Assembly (NCBI GenBank): GCA_021732245.1
Contig: JAKFVJ010000054.1
Coordinates: forward strand, 1-11,632
DNA from: Candidatus Obscuribacterales bacterium
GTDB taxonomy: Bacteria > Cyanobacteriota > Vampirovibrionia > Obscuribacterales > Obscuribacteraceae
Reading direction: 5' to 3'
DNA: 11,632 nt
The notes below the pieces were generated by a model. The model saw nothing but the letters and a program-made list of their open reading frames with translations, was not told the DNA's origin and made no database searches. Of the stretch, positions 7,072 to 11,632 are shown piece after piece. Positions within the stretch are counted from its first letter, which is position 1, and every line of letters starts with the position of its first letter. A program made the translations under genes and the position numbers.

Positions 7072-8310
7072 ATGAAATACCTGACTTCAGCAGTTATGAT
7101 AGCGCTTGTCACTGCAAGCGTCACCAGTTGTACATTTAACGATTCTCAAGAGCGTCAATGGCTGGAATGTCAGGCGCGGCTTTGTCAGTCGCTTGATGGC
7201 GGTCATGTAGAAAAAGCTGAGGGGCTTCTTGAAGAAGAGTTGAAGCGCATTGAGAATTCCTCTTCAGGTCCACATGAGCAATATCTGGAGAGTCGGTGTT
7301 TATCAGCGTTAGGCAAGCTTTACCGCTATGACGGCAAGGCGGACAAGGCGATTTATCCTCTAGCCACGCTATTGGAAATCAAGGAAACAATTGATAAGAA
7401 GCGTCATTTGAAATTGGCCCATGTTCTAATTGAAATTGCCGATTGCTATATCGATCAAAAGAAATACAAAGAAGCAATTGATTATCTTTTGCGTGCTGCG
7501 GTAATGCAGCAGAGCATGTCGCCTGACACAACTATCGCTTGTCTGCGTAAATTGGCTCGCGCGTATGAATCACTCAACAATAAGGAACAAGCGCAACTTT
7601 TCTATCAATTGGCAATTGATGCTGATGCCGGTCAGCAAAGTATTCCGGAAGACAAAAGAACAGATCTAGTGCTGTTTGACCAGGCTAATTTGATGTGGGA
7701 CTACTCCTCTTTTTTGGCACGACAAAACAAGCAAGGGCAATCTGATGCGCTGGAAGCAAGAGCCGATCACATTTTCAAAATCTTGGTTGATCGTTCCGCC
7801 AAGGTTGGACCCGAGGACAAATACGTCCTTGGATTTAAACCTGATTCGGACGCGGCTAAAGTAGCCAATCTCGTCAATGTGCTGGTCGATAAAGGTAATT
7901 ATGCCGATGCTGAGGCATTGCTTGATAGGTTCTATGATATAAGTGTTGATCTGGCAGGCTTTGCCGATGAAAATAGTAACGGTCAGTTCATTATGGCGTT
8001 GCATAGAGTCTGGTGCGGCAAAAACGGTTCAATCGAGCGGACTACATCCAGTGTCGTCGACGAAGATACTTTGGCCCTGGTACCAAAAACAGCGCCGGCA
8101 AAAACAAGCAATGAAGCATTGCTCGCTCAGGCACAAGACGATTTTAAGTCCGGGCGCATTGATGACGCTCAAGTAAAAGCGGCAACTTTTGTCTTGCAAA
8201 ATTACAATTCACGCGAAGGCTTAAAAGTGCTGGCGGAAATTGCGAAAAGCAAGAAACGCCTGCAAGAAGAACACGAATTGAAGTTGCGCTTGAAACAGCT
8301 AGGTAATTAG
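7072..8310 (+). CDS. TPR-containing lipoprotein
   Basis: 412 residues from the ATG at 7072. The N-terminus MKYLTSAVMIALVTASVTSC is a lipoprotein signal peptide with lipobox VTSC, so C20 should be lipidated and the mature protein anchored to a membrane. Upstream in-frame starts (7003 ATG, 7054 GTG) would place charged residues before the signal; GTG at 7054 remains possible, as no start has a strong ribosome site. TPR-like helix pairs run roughly 75-195 (CLSALGKLYRYDGKADKAIYPL, EIADCYIDQKKYKEAIDYLLRA, LARAYESLNNKEQAQLFYQLA), with another near 265-295 (KGNYADAEALLDRFY) and a last one after 345. A Thr/Ala/Lys-rich linker near 330-345 precedes the final helices. Role unknown; TPRs imply protein-protein contacts at the cell envelope. 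Its stop overlaps by 3 bases (8308-8310) the end of the convergent OsmC gene. Confidence 0.85.
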   Translation: MKYLTSAVMIALVTASVTSCTFNDSQERQWLECQARLCQSLDGGHVEKAEGLLEEELKRIENSSSGPHEQYLESRCLSALGKLYRYDGKADKAIYPLATLLEIKETIDKKRHLKLAHVLIEIADCYIDQKKYKEAIDYLLRAAVMQQSMSPDTTIACLRKLARAYESLNNKEQAQLFYQLAIDADAGQQSIPEDKRTDLVLFDQANLMWDYSSFLARQNKQGQSDALEARADHIFKILVDRSAKVGPEDKYVLGFKPDSDAAKVANLVNVLVDKGNYADAEALLDRFYDISVDLAGFADENSNGQFIMALHRVWCGKNGSIERTTSSVVDEDTLALVPKTAPAKTSNEALLAQAQDDFKSGRIDDAQVKAATFVLQNYNSREGLKVLAEIAKSKKRLQEEHELKLRLKQLGN

Positions 8311-8732
8311 CTAACCGTTTGAGTGCTCTTCAAGTCGGTGATTATTTCTTTTGGTCCGGTCAACAGTTTGTGAATCTGGCACTTGTCTGCAATTGCTTTC
8401 AAGCTGTCCAACTGTTCGCCTGTTAGATTGCCGGAAACTTCAATATTGCGGACGATTTTTGGAATTTTGACACCCGGATTATTTGGATCGTCAATCTTTT
8501 CTTCTGTCAGTTTGACGCAGACGGATTTGAGATCCCAGCCGCGGCGCTCTGCAAACATTTGCACAGTGACGGAAGTGCAGGAACCCAGTGCGCCTAAAAG
8601 CAATTCATGCGGACCAGGAGCTGTATCTTGCCCGCCGGATTCAACCGTGATGTCTGATTGGAATGTGTGTTTACCAACTTTGATTTCTTGTTGGTATTTT
8701 TGCGCTTTGCCTGTGACTACAACTTCAGCCAT
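8307..8732 (-). CDS. OsmC/Ohr-family thiol peroxidase-like protein
   Basis: 141 residues, the normal size for the family. OsmC/Ohr proteins reduce organic hydroperoxides using two conserved cysteines. Here C52 lies in PHELLLGALGSCTSVTVQMFAERRGW (residues 41-66; GPHELLLGALGSC is the hallmark region) and C118 in ADKCQIHKLL, the usual C-x-x-H-x-L-L site. The sequence between them (LTEEKIDD...VRNIEVSGNLT) matches the OsmC beta-strand region. Close relatives of this subtype are often annotated YhfA-like rather than true Ohr, so the exact substrate is open. The start is set by GGAGG 8 nt upstream. It lies 95 nt downstream of the AhpD-like gene on the same strand, which suggests a shared peroxide or thiol-redox job. 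The end overlaps the convergent lipoprotein stop. Confidence 0.9.
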   Translation of the reverse strand: MAEVVVTGKAQKYQQEIKVGKHTFQSDITVESGGQDTAPGPHELLLGALGSCTSVTVQMFAERRGWDLKSVCVKLTEEKIDDPNNPGVKIPKIVRNIEVSGNLTGEQLDSLKAIADKCQIHKLLTGPKEIITDLKSTQTVS

Positions 8733-8746
8733 TTACGTTTCCTCCA

Positions 8747-8760
8747 GGCACGAGCGTGCC
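8747..8760 (-). repeat. Small hairpin just upstream of the osmC-family ribosome site
   Basis: GGCACG-AG-CGTGCC, a 6-bp inverted repeat with a 2-nt centre, lies immediately before the Shine-Dalgarno of the OsmC gene on the minus strand. It could modulate translation or mark an mRNA processing point between the two redox genes. No T-run follows on the minus strand, so it is not a clear terminator. A second weak pairing, GACCG (8769-8773)/CGGTC (8791-8795), lies upstream of it. Confidence 0.35.
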
Positions 8761-8827
8761 AGTTTTGGGACCGATCAAGGCAATCTTAACCGGTCTTTTG
8801 GGCAATGATAGTTTTGTCAAGAAAAGC

Positions 8828-9409
8828 TTAAGGACGCCCGACGCCAAGCCCATCCGCAACCCTGTTTATGTAGTTAAACCAGGAAGCTATGAGGTTGATC
8901 TGTAGGATAGCTGTGTCGTCAAAGCCAAAGCTTCTCAGCTTCTCGACATCCTCGCGCTGAATTTTGGCCGGGCTCAGGGTGATCTTTTCGACGTACTCGA
9001 GCATGGCTCGATCTTCTTTGGAGAGATCAGCAGTTTTATAGTCTTTCTTGATTGCGTTTGATAGCGACTCATCCAGAGTCACTCGACGTAGAAATTCTAC
9101 GTGCGACTCTATTCAATAATGGCAGGCATTAAGTGATGAAACTGTTGCTGCAATCATCTCATGTTGTTTGCGACTAAGTGGCAAATCCGGTGACAAGAGA
9201 GTGCCGAAGGTGGCAAACGTGTGATACAGAGTATTCGGCAAGAGGCTGTGCGCCATGATAATTGCCGGGCCCGCATCTTGCTGTTCGTGAGTCATCAAAC
9301 TTTCGACAGGAGTCATGTATTCCGGCGGATACATTTTCATCTGTCCTTCAATCGCTTGCCCCAGCTCAGGTGTTGCCTCAGTCATGGGAATTGTCTTAAT
9401 CCAGGTCAT
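8828..9409 (-). CDS. AhpD-like peroxidase-related protein with in-frame UGA at the redox cysteine: candidate selenoprotein
   Basis: 193 residues if UGA99 is read through. The start at 9409 is chosen because GAGGG lies 9 nt upstream and the protein then begins MTWIKTIP, as relatives do. The sequence resembles the carboxymuconolactone-decarboxylase/AhpD fold, 'uncharacterized peroxidase-related enzyme' branch. The core reads SRKQHEMIAATVSSLNACHY, then TGA (9115-9113), then IESHVEFLRR and an uninterrupted C-terminal half ending NYINRVADGLGV, a typical family ending. The expected motif is CxYC(V/I)ESH; TGA occupies the second cysteine. E84, C96, position 99 and H103 have the spacing of Glu118, Cys130, Cys133 and His137 in Mycobacterium tuberculosis AhpD. 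No frameshift is needed: thirty bases (ten sense codons) separate the TGA from the GTG at 9082. Inference: UGA encodes selenocysteine, making a CxxU thiol peroxidase or reductase. Alternative: a nonsense mutation or sequencing error. Next gene downstream is OsmC-like. Confidence 0.75.
9076..9109 (-). promoter_or_regulatory. SECIS-like stem-loop immediately 3' of the UGA
   Basis: On the minus strand, after UGA and 3 nt, GAGTC (9109-9105) can pair with GACTC (9080-9076). The interior ACGTAGA-ATT-TCTACGT (9102-9086) forms a perfect 7-bp stem, or 8 bp with a 1-nt loop. The apical loop begins about 17 nt after the UGA, within the range known for bacterial SECIS elements, which lie in the coding region directly after the UGA. 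Weak point: bacterial SECIS loops usually carry a G near the loop start. The fully paired form gives AUU; only an opened form (ACGTA/TACGT) gives a loop beginning with G. The internal loop is asymmetric (2 nt versus 5 nt). Confidence 0.55.
9113..9115 (-). other. Candidate selenocysteine UGA codon (residue 99)
   Basis: In-frame TGA replacing the second Cys of CHY-C. Flanking codons on both sides keep the family sequence (NACHY before, IESHVEFLRR after). TGA is an ordinary stop elsewhere in the window (recJ, the M20 gene), so a global code change is not the explanation. Confidence 0.65.
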
Positions 9410-9524
9410 GGTTCTGAATCCCTCGTTAAATACCGCCAAAAATTGCCTTTGGCAACGGCTCAATTCTAACTGCTTGAAAATTGCTGAGACGCTGATGGGC
9501 AGAGTGATATATATAAGGAGTCTC

Positions 9525-9539
9525 TCAACATATAGTTGA
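9525..9539. promoter_or_regulatory. Operator-like dyad upstream of the AhpD-like gene
   Basis: TCAAC-ATATA-GTTGA is a perfect 5-bp dyad with a 5-base AT centre. It lies about 115 bases upstream of the start at 9409, next to the AT-rich tract that is the best place for a minus-strand -10. It may be a binding site for a dimeric (for example redox-responsive) regulator, but it matches no operator consensus I can name. Confidence 0.25.
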
Positions 9540-9724
9540 ATTTTTCGGCTATCTTTTGAGCCTTGGTTAACTGGCGCGGAATTCCCATGGCAAAATGTCC
9601 TGAAACGCAAACAGGAGTGGAGTTTTGGCGCGGCAAAAATCTTTGAGCCGCATAAATAGATAAATAAAAGCTTTTCTTCACTTGAAGTTTAATTTCCCCC
9701 TATTACGGGCATAAAAATTATTGG

Positions 9725-9827
9725 AGCTAGAGACGGCCGTTACCTGAGTCGGAAGCGAAGGTAAGCCATGTAGAAGGGGCAACTTGCCCCGTCTTTCTTT
9801 GTCTTGTAACTGGCTTACGTTCTAGCT
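9725..9827 (+). ncRNA. Structured leader RNA / possible transcription attenuator upstream of the exoprotein
   Basis: Nested complementarity over about 103 nt. AGCTAGA (9725-9731) pairs TCTAGCT (9821-9827) as an enclosing helix. GGC (9735-9737) with TTACC (9740-9744) pairs GGTAA (9760-9764) with GCC (9765-9767), capping a TCG-GAAG-CGA mini-hairpin. GGGGCAA/TTGCCCC (9776-9790) is a strong hairpin followed by GTCTTTCTTT. Notably GTAAGCCA (9761-9768) is also perfectly complementary to TGGCTTAC (9811-9818), giving two mutually exclusive folds, as in attenuators and riboswitches. I do not recognise a known class. It ends 47 nt before the exoprotein ATG, so it is most likely its 5' leader. Confidence 0.5.
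9776..9800 (+). terminator. Terminator-like hairpin with T-rich tail inside the leader
   Basis: GGGGCA-ACT-TGCCCC (a 6- or 7-bp GC-rich stem) followed by GTCTTTCTTT. The tail is interrupted by C, so it is weaker than a canonical U-run. The position 75 nt before a long ORF fits an attenuator; it could also simply end a short RNA transcribed from around 9700. Confidence 0.45.
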
Positions 9828-9874
9828 ACCAAAAGTCCTCGGATTTTGGAACCGATTTCAGGTAAATCAGCTAA

Positions 9875-11632
9875 ATGATTAGGGTAAATTGCGGCAGCAT
9901 CCTAAGTCTTCTTCTGGGAATTCAATTGGTATTCCCGGTGCAGCTTTGGGCGCAGGATGTCGTGCCGAACCCCGAAGTGCAAATTGCCAATGACCAAGCT
10001 GCTGCGACAACTGCGGCCGCTGCCGCCAGTCAGGCAAGTCCGGTTATATTAAACGCAGCAGCTGCCGCTGCTGCTTCAAGCATTGTCGTCAATCCCAACC
10101 AAACTATGGTTATCGACTTTGCCAACCTGGGCGGGCACTTAAATCTTGCAGGCGACTTAACCAACAGTGGCAATATCTACGCCTACTCGACAAATCCAAA
10201 CATTACCGTCGGCAATTTCAACGCTAATAACATTTTGAACAATGCCGGTGCATTAATTACATCAATCTTGCCGCAAGGCGGTATTGCCGGATTGAATTTG
10301 GACATGAGTACGCTGGTCAGTAACTTCAGTCTCAACTTCGCTGCATTAAACAGCATCGTCAACGCAGGCACAATTGCCAGCGCCGGCAATCTTTCCATGC
10401 AAGCAAGCTCCATAACCAATACAGGCATTTTGTCTGCTTTGAACAACGTCAATTTAACAGCAGCAACTTTGGCAAACACTGCACAGATAAGCGCACAGCT
10501 TGGATCAATCTCGTTAGCCACGAGCAACTTGATGAATTCCGGTTTGTTGCAAGCGATGCAGGGAAGTCTCAGTGTAAAAAACATGATGGGTACTAATCTT
10601 TCAATTAGCAATATCCTCGGTCAAATAAGAGCACATGATCAAGTCAACTTTGGAACATTAGCCTCAATCAAAAATCCTGACGGCAGTTATTTATCTAAAG
10701 CAAGCATTTCTCTTGATGGTGGAGTCGTTTCAGGAAGTTCTCTTAACTTCGTAAGTCCAGACGGACATGTAAATGTGCATGCCGGTCAATTGGATGGACC
10801 GGTAAATGTTTCTGGTGGAACGGCCATTGTCGGATCGCAAGTTGGTAATTTGTCAATTGCCTCGATGAATCTCACGGGAGATCCTGTTTACTATGCTCAA
10901 GGTGGTGATCTTGATTTGAGCGGATTATTTTCCGGAGGCTCGACATTTTCTACATCAGGTGGCGACTTTGTCGGATTAGCCACTGGCAGCATTACTGCAA
11001 CGACTGCTCCGGGCAACGCTGTAATCGACGCCTCAAGTGGTTCTACCGCAGGAGGCAAAATTGTCTTGGCTGCCGGTGCAGCTTTTACAACAACAGGAGG
11101 GGCCAGTCCAATTAATTGCACGAATTGTGCAGCAAATTACAACATCACTGGCACAAGCGGCTCAGGTGGAAATGTGAACATGTCTACCGTCAGCCTTCTG
11201 ACAAACAACAATCAAGTTTCAGTGACTGCCAATGGCTCCGGATCATTTGGAAACGTGACCTTGGCAGATATCACAGTTAGTGGCGCCAATTCATCGGCTG
11301 CCAGTGCCGTCATTGATGTGCGTGCTACAGGAGGCGCCGTCTCTCTAGGAGCAATCAGTTCAACCGGTGGTGCAACAGGACAAGGCGGTTCAATTGCATT
11401 GCTTGCTACCAACGGCTCGATAACGACAACTGGTATCACAGCAACAGGTGTTACAGGTGGCAATGTCAATGCTGTCTCGACAAATGGACTTAGCCTAGGC
11501 AATATCAATTTGTCAGGCACTACTGGCAAAGGTGGTTATTTAGTTGCTGCCACAGGCAATACGACGAATTCGGCGACTCTGACAGTGGGTTCAATAAACA
11601 CGTCAGGCAGTGATGGTGGATTAGTTCTTCTC
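9875..11632 (+). CDS. Large exported beta-strand-repeat (haemagglutinin/beta-helix-like) surface protein, 3' end beyond window
   Basis: The frame is open from the ATG at 9875 to the window end (586 codons, no stop). An in-frame TAA lies directly before the ATG, and a weak AGGT is 11 nt upstream. The signal peptide is MIRVNCGSILSLLLGIQLVF followed by PVQLWA, with likely cleavage after A26. Next comes an Ala-rich stretch (about 43-69), then FHA-like sequence such as HLNLAGDLTNSGNIYAYS and IVNAGTIASAGNLSMQA. From about residue 330 it is Gly/Ser/Thr/Asn-rich with short beta-strand repeats of the pattern GGxVxLGxIxxxG and GGSIALLATNGSITTTGI. Composition is very low in Lys, Glu and aromatics, typical of secreted beta-solenoid adhesins or cell-surface filaments. 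One CTNC pair (C415, C418) is unusual for such a protein. No anchor or secretion domain is visible yet; it would be C-terminal. Function as adhesin or matrix protein is inferred from fold type only. Confidence 0.8.
   Translation, partial: MIRVNCGSILSLLLGIQLVFPVQLWAQDVVPNPEVQIANDQAAATTAAAAASQASPVILNAAAAAAASSIVVNPNQTMVIDFANLGGHLNLAGDLTNSGNIYAYSTNPNITVGNFNANNILNNAGALITSILPQGGIAGLNLDMSTLVSNFSLNFAALNSIVNAGTIASAGNLSMQASSITNTGILSALNNVNLTAATLANTAQISAQLGSISLATSNLMNSGLLQAMQGSLSVKNMMGTNLSISNILGQIRAHDQVNFGTLASIKNPDGSYLSKASISLDGGVVSGSSLNFVSPDGHVNVHAGQLDGPVNVSGGTAIVGSQVGNLSIASMNLTGDPVYYAQGGDLDLSGLFSGGSTFSTSGGDFVGLATGSITATTAPGNAVIDASSGSTAGGKIVLAAGAAFTTTGGASPINCTNCAANYNITGTSGSGGNVNMSTVSLLTNNNQVSVTANGSGSFGNVTLADITVSGANSSAASAVIDVRATGGAVSLGAISSTGGATGQGGSIALLATNGSITTTGITATGVTGGNVNAVSTNGLSLGNINLSGTTGKGGYLVAATGNTTNSATLTVGSINTSGSDGGLVLL

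Larger units (their letters stand above)
9410..9874. other. 465-base non-coding region between the AhpD-like gene and the exoprotein gene
   Basis: No convincing gene. From left: the minus-strand leader of the AhpD-like gene, with its Shine-Dalgarno (complement of CCCTC, 9419-9423) and a TTGCC-TTT-GGCAA hairpin (9443-9455). Next come an AT-rich tract (TATATATAA, about 9508-9516) that may hold the minus-strand promoter, and a dyad at 9525-9539. A low-complexity AT-rich stretch covers about 9645-9720. The structured leader RNA candidate is at 9725-9827, with another hairpin CCAAAA/TTTTGG (9829-9834/9844-9849) just before the weak AGGT ribosome site of the exoprotein gene. Confidence 0.5.

Noticed and set aside
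8725..8820. Minus-strand 31-codon ORF between the AhpD-like and OsmC genes ending in PKTGTLVPGGNVNG.
   Set aside because: TTG start without a ribosome site; it overlaps the OsmC start; no recognisable family.
9083..9115. AhpD-like gene as a frameshifted pseudogene or as two independent genes (9113-9610 and 8828-9082).
   Set aside because: Both ORFs are in the same frame with 30 sense bases between the TGA and the GTG at 9082. The intervening codons encode the expected IESHVEFLRR. The GTG has no ribosome site, and the extra 67 residues before 9409 do not resemble the family.
9113..9115. Alternative genetic code with TGA as Trp or Gly.
   Set aside because: TGA is the natural stop of recJ (5674-5676) and of the M20 gene (complement of 1350-1352), where the products end at normal lengths.
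9563..9646. Tiny plus-strand ORF with two WRG motifs (27 codons from TTG, 19 from ATG 9587), faintly like cyanobacterial YRG-repeat small proteins.
   Set aside because: No ribosome site, weak start, very short, and spacing unlike the known family.
9725..9827. Known riboswitch classes (c-di-GMP-I, glycine, cobalamin, TPP, SAM, fluoride, glutamine) for the leader RNA.
   Set aside because: The conserved core sequences of these classes, as I know them, are not present.
10183..11529. Minus-strand ORFs at 10183-10611, 10897-11121 and 11212-11529, rich in Pro, Ala and Val.
   Set aside because: They are antisense shadows of the repeat-rich exoprotein frame, without starts or domains that stand alone.
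1..11632. tRNA or rRNA genes, CRISPR arrays, transposase genes.
   Set aside because: None seen: no repeat-spacer pattern, no recognisable tRNA or rRNA stretches, and no transposase motifs in any large frame.

Overview
The window reads as a chromosomal segment of a free-living bacterium with moderate GC, standard start signals (Shine-Dalgarno GGAGG-type sites, some GTG and TTG starts) and ordinary stops. TGA ends recJ and the M20 peptidase gene, so TGA is not globally reassigned. Secreted TPR proteins, a TPR lipoprotein and a large beta-helix exoprotein give a flavour I associate with Vampirovibrionia/Obscuribacterales (non-photosynthetic relatives of cyanobacteria). That placement is a guess from gene content, not a demonstrated assignment.

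Layout, left to right: the 3' end of a HigA-like antitoxin (+). A minus-strand pair follows: a signal-peptide M20 metallopeptidase (2789-1350), then a secreted TPR protein (1279-194). A 316-base divergent spacer leads to the plus-strand pair recJ (3106-5676) and apt (5615-6166), overlapping by 62 bases. apt converges on a HTH-less biotin protein ligase, birA (7002-6187), across a short palindromic repeat that also occurs at 1309-1332. birA is divergent from a TPR lipoprotein gene (7072-8310), with a perfect dyad and promoter-like hexamers between them. The lipoprotein gene ends inside the stop of a minus-strand OsmC-family gene (8732-8307). Upstream of osmC on the same strand is an AhpD-like peroxidase-related gene (9409-8828). 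A 465-base non-coding stretch follows, containing a highly structured RNA-like leader. Last comes a signal-peptide beta-strand-repeat exoprotein (9875 onward) that runs off the window.

The main discovery candidate is the AhpD-like gene. It looks like two ORFs (9610-9113 and 9082-8828), but both lie in the same frame, separated only by one TGA and ten sense codons. That TGA sits exactly at the second cysteine of the family's CxxC motif (C96-H-Y-[UGA99]-I-E-S-H103), with E84, C96, position 99 and H103 spaced as in the AhpD catalytic set. A strong stem-loop begins 3 nt after the TGA. The simplest reading is a selenoprotein with UGA decoded as selenocysteine and a bacterial SECIS-like element, next to an OsmC-family gene in a probable peroxide-detoxification operon. 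A nonsense mutation or sequencing error at that codon is the alternative.

Second-tier items are the possible attenuator upstream of the exoprotein (9725-9849), the divergent operator between birA and the lipoprotein gene, and the two-copy palindromic intergenic repeat.
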